A stretch of 64,000 bases of DNA from Adiantum capillus-veneris (GCA_014529385.2 CM043961.1:12999978-13063977), one strand, 5' to 3'. Positions 11,534 through 23,994 are shown, counted from the first letter of the stretch. Made by a program: numbers and translations. The notes: generated by a model not told the origin, from the sequence alone.

Positions 11534-11701
11534 ACGGTGTGCAAGACATCCATAATAAATTGTTGGAGTCCTATAGCTAAATTCTTGAGCTCAATGTACT
11601 TCATTAATGCAATGCAAATGTGGAAAGTCTTCGTGCAATGCCCCAACACCTCGCGAAATGGCACGTCGACTTCCTCTCTTATATTTACACACATTGAGAG
11701 A

Positions 11702-11758
<57 letters not shown>

Positions 11759-11773
11759 GCACACACACACACA
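11266..11773. repeat. Cluster of three (TC)n(AC)n microsatellites
   Basis: TC/AC blocks lie at about 11295-11386, 11441-11531 and 11704-11773, in the same TC-then-AC order as the upstream blocks. Long low-complexity frames across them are not genes. Confidence 0.93.
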
Positions 11774-12471
11774 AATAATAAAAACTTACACAAATTTATA
11801 AAAGGTATCATTATTGGTCTTGAAAAAAGGCCCTTGATAAAACAAACCCAAATATATCATTAAAAATCAATTTTTTGTTAAATAACAAAATCTCCACCAA
11901 AATTATCTTTACTTGCCTAGGTGGAGTGAAACTAAATTTATACATTTATTCTATGTACGGTTGAAAGTCTTTGGTCTTTACACTGTACATTTTGAAAGGC
12001 TTTTCATTTCCCTCTACATGTCAAATCTGACCCTTCACTTTTGCATTTTACATTAGATGTTTGGTGTAGACTTTTGTGAAGTGAACCAATGCATGACATG
12101 TGGAGGCCTTCTTCTTGCTTGAAATTTTTAAGCTGCATTATGTATAGTACTAGTATGTGACCCGCGCGTTGCTGCGGCTAAGAAGAAGGTATACCTCACT
12201 CATGGAAATCTTGCTCTTCTCTATTCCACAATGACATGTAAATGCATATGATCATGTTTTGAGATTTTGGAGCTCTTTGATACATGCATCTTGCATTAAC
12301 TATTCTAATTGACCAGAGTGTAAATTTTATTTTTTGTTTGGCATTCTATAATTTTTCTAGGGCAAGATGTAGCTACTCTCCTCCTACCCTCCACATGATG
12401 CTTGATTGACCAAGGTACAGTCATCCTTTGTGGAAGCCCCCTTGGGAGACACTGATGGCTAACGACACTCG

Positions 12472-12514
<43 letters not shown>

Positions 12515-13035
12515 TTCCCTCCTATTTGTGCTACTTCCCCACTTTTCTTTATTTTCTCCTACATTGAATTACGCTTAATATGGCTCTACAGTGGACAATA
12601 GGTAGTACCATGAGTAATTTATTGGTATCTTTTCTTGCGTTTGATGAGCCTCCACCAGGAAAATGTTGGAGTAGAAGCTTCATCACCAGAAAAAGTAAAA
12701 ACATAGGGCACGGACATATATGCAATAGACAACAAAAGAAAAGCTAACAGTTGGCATTGATGCTACATCGGCTCAAATTCTTAGACAAGTGACACATGAG
12801 AGGGATAGGAATGAAAGAGTGTAGGAGAAACACGATGGGTAGGAGAAAGAGGATGCAATCGGTGGCCACACGAGCTACATAATAATAACAACGGGTCTGG
12901 GGCTCTTGGAGACACTTGAGTAATGGCTAAAATATTGTGCATGTGATGCATCTCTTGTAGTGGGTGCGACAAAGTTTGGGCAAGAGAGAGTACATCATTT
13001 TCTATGCAAATTGATTGTCGATAATAGTAGAGACA
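11774..13035. other. Non-coding stretch with a 40-bp poly-C tract
   Basis: No gene is recognised. A C run occupies 12473-12512. A small GC-rich palindromic phrase, CCGCGCGTTGCTGCGG, lies near 12160-12177. Confidence 0.6.
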
Positions 13036-13039
13036 ACAT

Positions 13040-14740
13040 AGATAGATATGTCACTCCTTCATAGACACAACCTTGGAAGTAAATGAATATCATGATTTCT
13101 AGGCAAGAAGCTTGTCAAGAACTTGTTATGCTTTTCGAAGTACACCGTGCTTGGCAGGCATGTCAATCAATGCATTGGCCAACACAATAACATACCTACT
13201 TACCCATGACTAATAACGTCATCAATATTTGCTGCCCACGTTAGCGTTTTGCATAATACGATGTCTTCAATATGCAAGAAGAGGCATTCACAACTAGAGA
13301 GTATCCCCGACTTGACACACATGTTGACCAAGCAAGCATGATGTTATTGTCCAATAGCCCTTGACTATAGATCTCATCATAAATTTGTTTGCCCATGTCA
13401 ACAATTTTTGCTTTAGCTACATGCCTTCAAAAAACACCCACAATCATCGCATTTGGAGAAAACTTTGGTATTGCATTCCTTGAAAACAACCGATAGATGT
13501 TGCTGATTGCATTGGGAGGACATGCCTAGCTCTCTAATTGTTGAAAACAACCTAGATCTCTCTAGTCGTATGACACCACAATTGGCATGCATGTTGAGCA
13601 GAACAATTCCAAACAATATTTTTCTTTCCAAGCACTTGCAATGAACCATCTCATCATTAATCTGTTTTCCAATATCAACTACTTGCATAATGTCCTATGC
13701 CTTGAGGATGCAAGCATAGGTGACTGCGTCTAAAGAGTAACATTCACTCTGTATTGGCTTAAACAACCCACTGCTTGCTTGCTAGTCCTTTCTCTTTTGG
13801 CATATCATCCAACCATTTCATTCCAATAGACCAAGGAAGCTCAAAAGGATCTCATTGTGCTATCAACAACATACCATATTTGACATACATGACAACCGCA
13901 ACATTGCAAGACCCCTGGCTGAAGATCTCATCATGATTTTTTTTAAGTACATAGCCATCGCCCCACGATTTCAAGATGCAAAATAGCTGAGAATATCTGG
14001 AGATTGACAACCTAGAGCTTCCTTGCCCTGCCCATACTGGGTATACCCTACAATAAATGTACCAAGAAACAACATGCCTACATATCCGACAATCACTGCA
14101 TTCCAATAAGTTTTTGTGTGTTTAGGAACACACCACAATCGACATGCATGTCAAGCAAGAAATATTTTTTTCTTTCCAAGACCTACGATCAACAATCTTA
14201 TCATGAAGCTATTTACAATGCCAACTGCCTTCATAATTTCCTACGAATTCAAGATGCAAGCATAGTGAGTGCATCTAAAGAGAAGTGTTCACTCTGTATT
14301 AGCTTAAAAAACTTACTCCCTGCTTGCTAGTACTATCCCTTTTGGGCATATCCAACAACCATTGCATTCCAAGAGATGACATCTAAGATAGGAAGCCGGA
14401 AAAGAACTATTTATAATTTCAATAGTATACCATATTTGACATACCTGATGACCACAACATTGCAAGAGGTGCTAGCTAAAAATCTCATCATGAATTTTTT
14501 GCAACAATGTACACAGTCGTTGCCCCATGTATTCAAGGTGCAAGCATAGAGAATTGCATTTGGTAAAAAATGTTGCCATTTTACCATTCTTGTATAATGC
14601 CCCATGCCTTTAAGATGCAAGCATAGGTGAATGCATATGGAAAGAAACCCTCACTCTGCATTTGCTGTTGTAAGTAGCCCACCACTCCCTAGTCCTACCT
14701 ATGCTGGGTATATTCGACAATTGCTATAAACATTAAATTG
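13040..14740 (-). pseudogene. Decayed pentatricopeptide-repeat (PPR) gene
   Basis: Reading the minus strand gives broken but clear PPR text. Examples are MQSEGFFPYAFTYACILKAWG near 14690-14590 and LPNAILYACTLNTWGNDC with ILASTSCNVVV.RYVKYG at 14560-14420. VVSWYIYCRVYPVWAGQG, FCILKSWGDGY and NVAVVMYVKYG lie at 14080-13870. VVDIGKQINDEMVHCKCLERK with LLNMHANCG lies at 13685-13570, and AKHGVLRKA.QVLDKL near 13170-13110. These match the helix pairs of plant PLS-type PPR proteins, which bind organellar RNA. Stops and frameshifts break every 70-90 codons and no start or C-terminal editing domain is intact, so it is a pseudogene. Duplicated phrases (LKAWG, ...YVKYG) reflect the repeats of the family. 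Confidence 0.8.
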
Positions 14741-16005
14741 CAATATAATCAAATGCATAAACAGTTGTAAAGGTAAAAAATTAAACAAGTCTGGGGTCGC
14801 TAATTTATTGATCGAAAGGCACTAAAGATAGACTATTAATACCATGGGCAAGCTTCTCAATTTTCTCTGGTCAACTAAGTTGTTTAATCGCGAGAGCCAA
14901 GTATTTCATGTCCGAGGGCTGACTAGAGGCTATACTTAGAAGACCTTGTAGTTAAGATGCGATAAAAGAAATTTCTCATGAAATCATCACCTGACTGATT
15001 ACCTTTTCTTTGACCCCGCAAAGTCTTTTCACGGTGATTCAATTTCGATGTGTGTTCTTATTTTATATGCCTTGGGTTTTTTGCTTTTCAAGGAAAAGCG
15101 CCCACACTGGAAACCTCTAGGGCTCTAGTACCATAGGCGATACATGTGAGTGGAGTACCAAATTAAGCTGAGATTTCTCTTCTAGCTTAAGATTTTACAT
15201 TGTGGCACTTTGATTTTTTTTTGTTCGTTTTCAACTTTTTAATTTTGTAACTTTGGGGGGTCATATAACACTGTTACCCTCCCCGGGCTCATCACACTAG
15301 TAAACTCTCTTTATAGTACTTAAGCTAAAGGTCAATAGGGACTAAGACCACTAGAAATCCCTAGTACATTTCACACAATGCTGTCTAAATCGGATTAAGA
15401 ACCTAAGTAACCATTGATTATTAGGAAGGCATTCCCCATGGTATTAAGAGAAGATCTCTAACACCTAGCTTGGTCAAACTAGCTTATTCGGACTGCTTGA
15501 TTTTTAAACCTAGACAAGTGATTATGACAAAAACTTACATTGAATTTAATGTTTGATACTAAGAAAATGCACTAAATATTATGCTACCCATCACAATAAA
15601 AGCAGACAAACATGGATGAAAAAAGATAAGGGGCAATGCTAATGGACAAGAAACACCTATTTGTGTTGATGGTCGCGCTTGATTTGAAGTGTGAACGAGA
15701 GAAAGATTCCACCAAATCCTAATAACAGCAATACGTTCCTGTACACACTAGGAAACACAAAAATACCTCTAGGAGGCACATCAGTGGTGGGAAAAGGTAC
15801 CAAAACTTATTGAACACAATTAAAAAAACATATGGAACCCTAACCTAATTATTTGCACTCCCCCTAGAGAGTCAAGGGAATAGGATATTGTAGAGATTGG
15901 GGGGAAACCCTAAGGCTAAACTTCTATCCTTGTCGTCGAGATAAACAAAGTCATCATCCATGAGACCATATGTGTCATCTGTGTGGTCATAAATCTTCTT
16001 CTTCA
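14741..16005. other. Non-coding stretch
   Basis: No ORF, RNA gene or clear repeat recognised. A phrase typical of plant retroelement flanks (CTCATCACACTAGTAAACTC, near 15288) and short poly-T stretches are present. It may include the distal end of the minus-strand gypsy element to the right, but no copy of that element's LTR edge could be matched here. Confidence 0.4.
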
Positions 16006-16622
16006 TCATAGGTCATAGGTACCCATGTTTACTAAGAAGGTCACTAGACACCTATAGTCATCTTGGTCAAAAGGATAGGCTTGTGCAATGGGAGATACAC
16101 TCTCTACTAAGTATGGATCAAGCATGGTCAAGAGACGTATCAGCCATTCTAACTCCTCAAAATTCCTCTCACATACTAGCGTACCTACCAAATCCCATTC
16201 ACAAGCAAGCACCGGAAAGACCATGTGAAATATTTGTGAAAAGTAACGAGGGTACCTCTCACCCAAGGCAGGAGTGGATGACTCTAGTGTACTAGCCATA
16301 TTTGTACACGCAAATAGATGATGGTTAGAGTGCAAATATTACAAGGGTCGTGTTCTTGTGCATGATGTGTTTTTATGATTTTGTGTTATGGCTCTTGCTC
16401 TTTTACTTTTTTATCTTGTTTTTGTGAGTATAAGGCTTTATATATACATTCCCTAAGATTGGAGATTAAGAGGTCAAGGAGGAAGGTTGAGAGGGAAGCA
16501 AGTGAATGATGGATGTCAGCAAACACTCCCCCCTTCCTTGGGTAGATCATACCTTTTGGAATGATTTTGTCACCCTTTGAAACCAGTTGTTCCAAGTTGT
16601 TATAGGTGAAGGCTTTAACCAA
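16006..16622 (-). other. Two short minus-strand frames, unrecognised
   Basis: Frames at 16622-16386 (78 aa) and 16335-16006 (109 aa) sit directly downstream of the retropepsin ORF on the same strand. The text (HHSLASLSTFLLDLLISNLRE; FEELEWLIRLLTMLDPYL) has normal composition, but I cannot assign it. It may be the tail of the neighbouring retroelement gene. Confidence 0.3.
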
Positions 16623-16650
16623 TAGTTTTCGACCGCCCTATGCGTTTCAT

Positions 16651-17885
16651 CTAGTTGCAGGGTGGTAAGGTACTTTCCCATGATTTTATTTGCAACATTG
16701 TTGTAGGTGGTGAACTTACAACGGGAGGTGAAAACTCTTTCTTTCTTGTATGGATATGTACAATGGTAGGCGGAGGTTGTGTTGAAGCTTCTATTTCCGT
16801 ATAGGAACTACACGAAGAGCAAGAAGCTTCATTTGATTTCGATGTTCCTGAGCTAGGTGGAACAAATCGTTCTTTCTTTGGTACCCAAACTCGATCTGGA
16901 GCAGGTGTGTAGCATTCCGTGATTTTTTCCTTTTCGCAATATTCAATTTGTTTCGGAGCCAGAGGATTGAGCTCACATGGGCCCGGTGACAAGTAAGAGC
17001 ACAATTTACGTTTTGGCACCCAAATTTGATCATTTCCTTGATAGTAGCCTTGGGCTTCCAATAGTCGTTTAGGAATCCAATGCCACGTTTCTTTACATTT
17101 CTTGGGGCGAATGGGACGTCTCTTACTAGGCTCTTGTCTTTTAGCACTTGCTATGGTCTCTAGAGAAGCTTTAGGGATCCACTTGTATGTTTTCTTTGTT
17201 ATATTGGGATGGGTCTTGTGTGTCTCAAGCTTTATTTCAACTACATCAGTTGAAGCTCTAGAGAGTTGGGCTATGGGGACATATGGCTCAACCTCTTGGA
17301 CATGCGATGTTTTGGGTTTTATTTCCTTAAAAGGCAATATCTCAGGGACTATGGCTTGAGTGGCAGGGCTAAGAGTTGGTTTCTGTGTTGTGACACCCCC
17401 TGTCCCCCAATCAATAGTGCATTTGGTTGCTATCATCCACGTGCATCCTAGGATTATATTACCCTCCATAGTTCCAACAGGCATGACCAAAAAGTCTTGA
17501 GCTACAACCCCATAGTCATAACTGATAGAAGTGTGCCATATTCCAAAAACCGAAGTTTTTTTCTTGTTGACACCCTTGACTTGGATAATACTCTCAGATA
17601 GAGGTGGCTTCCCTAACTGACACCACACCCTATATGATAGCAAATTATATTTAGCACCCGTGTCCAATAAGGCGTTATATAGCACTTTTCCATAGGTGCT
17701 GTTTTAGGGTATCGTAGAGGTGTGTCAGAGTCCAACCAATCCGCGTTGATTTCAACGTGGAATGCATGTGTGACTCCAAGGTTCGCCTCTCATTTTCGTC
17801 TTATGTGTTGTTGTTGCTCCTTAGCCTCAGCTTGAGCTTGTATCTTCTTCAATTCTAGTTGTACCTTGGCTTCCTTTTTTGTATT
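16651..17885 (-). pseudogene. Retropepsin-like ORF with four W-[IV]-P-K repeats
   Basis: The main frame is 17685-16651, with no ATG at the start. It opens with an aspartic-protease core: LLDTGAKYNLLSYRVWCQLG, then GTMEGNIILGCTWM and a DWGTG end. The upstream part (17885-17700) continues in another frame (AKVQLELKKIQAQAEAKEQ, then NADWLDSDTPLRYPKTAPME), so there is a frameshift near 17700. After the protease core comes a linker with four spaced repeats: YKWIPKASLE, WHWIPKRLLE, QIWVPKRKL and RVWVPKKERF. It then becomes Ser/Pro-rich. It lies immediately downstream of the truncated RT/RNase H on the same strand, an abnormal order for gypsy elements, where protease precedes RT. It therefore probably belongs to a second element or to a rearranged copy. 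Confidence 0.65.
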
Positions 17886-17886
17886 C

Positions 17887-19173
17887 TCACTCTGTAATGG
17901 TGTAGTTTCTCTCGGCATCATTCAATTGACGACTTGCAAAGCTAATGGGGTAGTCCAGTTTATGTTCTCTTGGTTGAGCTAGAACACACCCAATAGCAAA
18001 GTTCGATGCACCAATATGCACATGGAAAATTACATTCCAATCGGGCACTCGTAGAATAGGAGCGCTAGTCAAGGTCTTTTTCAATGACTCATAAGCATGG
18101 TTACACTCCGTAGTCCATTGGAACTCAATAAGAAGCTTGTACAAAGGACGAGCTATCTCGGCAAAGTTTAAAATAAACCCTCGGTAATAACCAACATGGC
18201 CGATGAACCTTTGAACTCCTTTATAGTTTGTAGGTGGTGGCAATTCAGCAATGGCTTTAAGTTTGCTCTCATCTGTGAAAATCCCATTTTTGGACACTAT
18301 ATGCCCTAAAATGACTCCATGTTTAACAAAAAATTGGCATTTGAAAGGGTTTAAGGAGATGCGATACAATCTACACTTCTCAAACACTTTTCGTAAGCAT
18401 GATAGATGTTCTTTCGAAGAGGAATAAATACAAAGGTCATCTAAGAAAGCTTCACAAAACTCTCTCAAATATTCTCTAAAAGCAGTGTTTATTAAGCTTT
18501 GAAAGGTATCCAGGGCATTGGTTAAGCCAAAAGCCATAACACAAAATGCGAACACTCCAAATTCGGTTATAAAGGTTGTTTTATCTTGTTCCTCCAACAC
18601 AATTGTGATTTGATTGTAGCCAGAGTACCCATCTATAAAGCTATAAGCTTCCTTCCCTGCAACTCTTTCAAGCACATGTTCTGAATATGGCAAGGGGTAA
18701 TGGTCCCTCCTAGTGGCACCATTGACCTTCTTGAGATCCACGCACACTTTGAGTTTCCCATTCTTTTTTGGCACAATCACTATTGGAGACACCCATTCTA
18801 AGTGCTCAATAGGGTATATGAATCCGCATTCCACAAGCTTTTCAATCTCTTCTTGAACGATTTTTTCATATTTAGGATTGATTGGGTAGGGTCATTGTTG
18901 AACTGGTTTAGCCATGCTAGTCATGGGGATTGTGTGATGCACCACGGAAGGTGGAACACCTTTCATATCATGATATGTCCATGCAAATATATCCCGGAAT
19001 TCCTTGAGAAGTTCTTTAAGTACACACTCATAAGTCTCTGTCAGATCTTGGGCAATGAAAACAAGTTTAGACTCTTCTCCTGGGTCTGCTAACTCTATTT
19101 CCTTAACTATCGCTGGACCGTCATAGACTCCATTGCTCCCATCGATAGGTTTTCTTTGAGCCTTTGTATACAT
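17887..19173 (-). pseudogene. Gypsy reverse transcriptase and start of RNase H (minus-strand element)
   Basis: One frame from 19173 to 17887, broken by a TGA at 18894-18892 (VQQ*PYPINPKYEKIVQEE, where Arg is expected). RT motifs are: VSPIVIVPKKNGKLKVCVD, RRDHYPLPY, FIDGYSGYNQI, KTTFITEFGVFAF, MAFGLTNALDTFQ and the catalytic FLDD in EAFLDDLCIYS. The connection domain (FIGHVGYYRGFI) and an RNase H start (FASRQLNDAERNYTITE) follow. The RNase H breaks off at 17887 and unrelated sequence begins, so the rest of RNase H and the integrase are missing at this point. The RT core itself looks undamaged. Confidence 0.92.
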
Positions 19174-20173
19174 AACCTTACATTCCTCTATGGTATAGGA
19201 TTTGAAATGTTAAGGTGCAGGGTGTAAGTCTGTGGGGTCCTGTTGTTCTGTGGACTTTGATTTCACTTCTGATTCCTTTTGTTGTTGAGCTAACTCTCGA
19301 TTTTGTCGTCTCCTTACAGTACGGCCCAGCTTTGGCTTCTCTATAGCCTCTAGTTGTGCGATGTCAATGGATTGTGGACTACACCACATAACGCTTTGAA
19401 GGTATTCACCCCAGTTATCTACCAACTTCCTATGAGCATCACATGCTCCTATATAATTAAGCCATTCTACGGTAGATTTCTTTTCATTTGTTCTAGCACG
19501 CACATTTGCTCGATATCGTTGCCTCTTATATCTTTTACTCTTCTTGTCTAATTTTCGATTACAACAGATCTCTAGTGAAGAGTCACTAGATGAATCGCTT
19601 CTTGTGTCTTCTGCTCCCTTGGATAGATTGTCATCTAGGGTACCACTGGGCCGTGAATGGTTTGTCCCGACATTTGCACTAAGATTTAACTCAGATTCTT
19701 TGTCCTCAAAGTCAATTTCAATTGATGATTATGACCCCAAATCGTGTGGGCTATAGTCTTGTGAGGCGCTACTGGTTCCAATGCCAATCAAACTTTCACC
19801 TTGTAGGTCATCAGAAGCTATATGCATTGCTTCTAGCATATTTAAGGGTACGAGTGGTGGCATTTCATCCCCCTCAGGTGTTACCCAGGTCGTCCCCCTG
19901 TTTCCCCAAGTGTATATAGTTGCTGCTAGGTGGACCCAATCCACATTGTCCGACTCAGTCATCCCAGGTAGTACATCCATATAAGGAGAATCTTCCCCAA
20001 TATCAGTGTCCGTTTTACACGTGTAACAATACTGCAATGGGCCGAAGTGGACTGTGGTGTCGGATCTATGATCAATTATAAACCTATTTCCTAGGGGATG
20101 TGCTCAACCAGTCACAAGATCCACTCGAATGACAAAATCTTGGAGCTGCAAGTAGACATGGTTTTTAGATCAG
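19174..20173 (-). pseudogene. Linker between protease and RT of the minus-strand gypsy element
   Basis: Short minus-strand frames at 20037-19729 (YCYTCKTDTDIGEDSPYMDV, ...TIYTWGNRG) and 19503-19210 (VEWLNYIGACDAHRKLVDNW) lie between the protease and RT, with stops between them. No domain is recognised. Position and strand make them the degraded pol linker. Confidence 0.5.
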
Positions 20174-20976
20174 TCATGCACCATTTTTGCTTCCCTCATG
20201 AAAGGACGTCCTAAGATCATCTCCGATGCCATAGTGTGTTTGGAGAAATCCATACCAAATAATTCTTATTTTATGACCAAAGACCTTAATCTTGAGATCT
20301 TCTAGCATCCCAATAGGTTTAACAATAGACCCATTGGCCATCTTCACTACTATGGTTATGGTCGCAAGGTGAGGTCTTCCCATAGTTTCCCAACAATTTT
20401 TAGTCACAATGCTAACCCCAGTGCCACCATCAAGGATTCCCGTCACAGTTAATCCCTTGGTAGTGATTGGCATGGTTGCATTGGATTCGTCTCCCTCAAA
20501 GTATTGTCCCAACTTGTTAACAGGTATTTCTATAACAAGGTTCTCATCTAGGTTGGGTTGTGGATCTGGTTGTGGATCTAAGTGTTCCTCCTCTATTGGC
20601 ATCTCCCCAGCTCCATCCATCTGTGAAAATTGTGGTAGCCCAAACTTTAGTTCTCCATTGAGGAAGGCTCGAAGAGCTGAGACTAGCTCAGGGTCTTATA
20701 TAGTTTGGACATGATGGTGGTTCTAACTTCTGAAGACATGAAATCCATCAATTTGGCAATGTTTAACGGCACCTTTTGGGCTTCAATCCCTTGAATTAGG
20801 GAAGATGGGATATCCATTTCTTCGATAGGATCAGGTAGTCCCTCTGTAAACATTCTTTCCATCAAGAAGTGAGTACGCCCACTTTCCCATGACTTTAAGT
20901 CACTTTCTTCTTGGATGACACTAGGTATAGCTAAGGGTCTATGGACTTGGTGAGGTTGTTGTTGCGTAGGGAACAC
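20174..20976 (-). pseudogene. Gypsy retropepsin with D-G-G active-site motif and preceding region
   Basis: The frame at 20620-20174 reads EGDESNATMPITTKGLTVTG, then ILDGGTGVSIVTKNCWETMG, the flap-like VKMANGSIVKPIGMLEDLKI and KVFGHKI. This is a retropepsin with D-G-G in place of the usual D-[ST]-G. The upstream frame 20976-20683 (FPTQQQPHQVHRPLAIPSVI...) is the same element's inter-domain spacer and ends in a stop. The enzyme would cleave the gag-pol precursor. The frame lies between the zinc knuckles and the RT on the same strand, as expected for a gypsy element. Confidence 0.75.
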
Positions 20977-21228
20977 GGTGTCTAGAATCTGGATCTATCT
21001 AGGTATTGATTCTAGATCCCTTTGGGTATCTTCTACCAAACTCCTTAATTGCTTGACTCGCTCGATCTCCTCTGTAGGGTTTGGATAAGTTCCTATCTTC
21101 TTCTTGGATCCTGGTCATTGTGGCTCACGAAGATCTTCCTTGCTGGTTTCTATCTTAGTGGTCGTTTTGGTCTCCATGGTTTCACTTGAATCAGAATCCT
21201 CTTAGTGTCATTCATATATGCGGGGTCA

Positions 21229-22239
21229 TCACCAGTCCCTATGTTGGTCTTTGAATTGGGCAATTGATGCCGTATCTCTTTCCTCAAGAATATAATTTTG
21301 TTTTTGGAGCATCGATCGTGTGAGTACGTTTACTGGTACCACAGGTGTACTTTGTGATGGCTCCTCGATAACTTCAATCAAGTTTAATGGCATGATCTTC
21401 CGTCCATTTGGATTATTTGGACATTGGGCAATCAAATGATCTATGCCACATTGATTACACATGAGTATTGGCATTGTAGACGAGCTCTCTTGATTGGTTT
21501 GCATTAGTGTGGCGTTCTTTTGTAGCCTAATAGGACACTCGGCTACACGATGTGGACCTCCACACTCATAGCATTGAAGAGGTGGTCTCTTAGCAGTGTA
21601 ATTGATATTTTGGCCTCTTGCAGCAAGAGCAGCTACTTGATAGACAGGTTTGACTTGTCCCCAATAGTCCTCCATGTAGTATTGTGGACTTTCTTCAAGC
21701 ACATCCATCACATAGGCAATATTAGGATCTTTATCTTCTTCATTGCCTTCCAAACAAGCAATAGATGACTCACAACCTACTTGATTCACAGAAGTGATTC
21801 TCGGATGTGGTGGTTGCGGTCCTAGCACTGGAGGTGGTAAGGGTATTGTTTGAACAACATTTTGGGCCCTAGGGACCATGTGTTGTGTTTTTTGTTCAAG
21901 AGGTGGGGCTGGCATCAATGCACGCACTCGAGGTGTGTATGTTCATGCTAAGGTTGGTCTATTGGCCATAGCGCGCTTAAATACTATGCAATCCTTAGCT
22001 TGATGACCATACCTTCCACAAGCATTGCAGTTCCCATTGAATTTTACTCTAAAAGTAGGGCATTCAGTGGTACTATGCGGTCCATAGCATACTGAGCACC
22101 ATTGTTGCTCCCTTCTTGGATACATATGATTGTTTTGTGGAGCAGTATTGTCTCTAAGACTCCCTTGAATAGCCTTGGTGAGATCTGCTAAAGTCATCTC
22201 AGATATCTTTGGCTCCTTAGCAATAGGCTTTAGGGTCAT
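21229..22239 (-). pseudogene. Gypsy nucleocapsid region with four zinc knuckles
   Basis: Two adjoining minus-strand frames, 22239-21943 and 21927-21229. Four Cys-His knuckles appear in order: CSVCYGPHSTTEC, CNACGRYGHQAKDC, CYECGGPHRVAEC and CNQCGIDHLIAQC. Only the second has the canonical C-x2-C-x4-H-x4-C spacing; the other three have three residues before His. The knuckles bind element RNA during packaging. A stop near 21940 breaks the frame between the second and third. Confidence 0.85.
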
Positions 22240-22242
22240 TGG

Positions 22243-23837
22243 CTAATGCCCCGATGCTTGTGAGCTAATAGATTTAGGCTCAACAGACACTCTTTCTCCT
22301 TGAATCATTAAATTATCCTCCAGTTGGATCGCATTGGTGGTGACTGCTTCCCAAGTGGTGATACCTCTAATGGCTAGGCCATTGTATATATCCTCATGTC
22401 GTAATTCCCTAATGAATCTATCAAGCAATTGATTATTATTGAAGTGCTCATTTGGATTACAACGAGAATTCAAATGCTTCAAGCGACTAATAAAGTCTCT
22501 CACCGACTCTCCTTCCTCTCGTTGGGCTTTTGGAGCTGAGAGACTACACCCCAAAGTACTCCCTCTCGTATGTATTCTTTCAAGAACAGTCTCGTAAGAG
22601 TAGGGTAAATCGTTTTTTCTTCCACCCTCAGGGTTCTATACCAATCGCATGTCTTCCCACTTAAGGTTAGGCTTAAAGCATTACTCTTATGCAGGTCATT
22701 GTGTTCTCCTAGAGAATCGCATATTTGTTCAAACACTTCGATATGCTTTCTCACATCCCCGTCTCCACTAAATTTTTGTGTGAGCTTGGCTATTTGTATT
22801 GCCTTACTTCTAGACTCTCTATCAGGCGTGTTACACATATTCTCAGCAATAGATCGACCAATATCTTGAGCAAATGTTGCCAAGTCACCTAAGTGAGCAG
22901 GAACCGTGGGTGGAGGTGCTCCAGAGACTACATGTGGAGTAGGTATTGGCATTGGGATTGGTGCATAGGAAGCCCTTGGGTTCCACGTTGGGTACGATGT
23001 TGTGCCATGTGGTGGTCCATAGTTCATATGTGTCACCCTAGGCATAGCAGACGTTGGATGTGACATGCTAATGCTAGCCGGTATGGTCCCATGGAAATAA
23101 GAACTTGGGTGTTGTAGTTGTGGAGCATAGGTAGTTGAAACAATGGGAGGAGTAGGGACTACATGAGTGCGATGACCCATAGGTGCATACGATTGATACA
23201 CACTTGTAGATACTGTTGCAGGCATTGAGCTACCATGTAGCAGTGCTTTACTAACAAATGAGGTCCATGGAGTGTTTCTCGGCATGCCCATCATTGGGGT
23301 AGGCATGGTATCCGTGGTGTCATCAAGGGAAAGATGAGCTAGACTTGGAAAGGTAAAGCTAGCACTTGTGGGCTCAGATTGCACTGAGACCCCTGGAGAA
23401 ACAACATATGGAGGATCCATCAGAATTACCGAGGGAGTCTCCATTTGCAATAAGGTCGGTTGCTTAGCCTTTCCTGTATCTAAGAATCTCATGAGACCCG
23501 TTGAATGCAGGTTGATCCCCTTGTTCTGTCTCTCTAACTCAATGACCCTATGGATGACTTCACAAACTCTTTGTTGTTGATCCTCCACACTAGTAGCACC
23601 CATTGTGGATTGTAGGACATCTAACCAACCCATGTGATAGGTGTGACCTGTGTATAAGTCGGTTAGAGTTTCCGTTTGTAGTTCATACTCCCAGTCCTCA
23701 TTTAAGAATGCTCCATCTAGGATTGAGGTGCTAGGGGTGTCCTTTGAGCTAGATGCAATGTTGCTTTCTAGGGGTTGGCCCTTAGCGGTTGCTAAGTCAC
23801 GAGCACTCGATTGCTCTCTTAGCAAGGATATTGACAT
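22243..23837 (-). pseudogene. Gypsy gag (capsid) of the minus-strand element
   Basis: The frame 23837-22500 (445 codons) starts with a Pro/Ser/Thr/His-rich N-terminal half. It passes into a capsid core: IAKLTQKFSGDGDVRKHIEV, FEQICDSLGEHNDLHKSNAL, SLTLSGKTCDWYRTL and YPTLTRLFLKEYI. A frameshift around 22500-22554 moves the rest to another frame (22554-22243), which continues the gag domain: EGESVRDFISRLKHLNSRC, NNNQLLDRFIRELRHEDIYN. The knuckles follow. The long N-terminal extension is typical of Tat/Athila-like gypsy gags. Confidence 0.85.
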
Positions 23838-23994
23838 AGGGGCTTTTGCTTTTAACTCTCTTCATTGCTCCGCCTTGCGTAAGCTCTCGAATTCCTTTTC
23901 CCTAGCCACAATGATATATCGCTCAACCTCTTACACTTCGGCAAGGCTTCTACCATCGGGTAATATGACCTCGGAGGGGAATAGCTCTGAAGAT

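Noticed and set aside
12150-12180. GACCCGCGCGTTGCTGCGGC as a possible Helitron subterminal hairpin
   Set aside because: The stem is short, and no TC start, CTRR end or second end was found nearby.
14741-16005. 3' LTR of the minus-strand gypsy element
   Set aside because: No stretch resembling the LTR edge TGTGCGCGTATGTCGCACG or its neighbours was found here.
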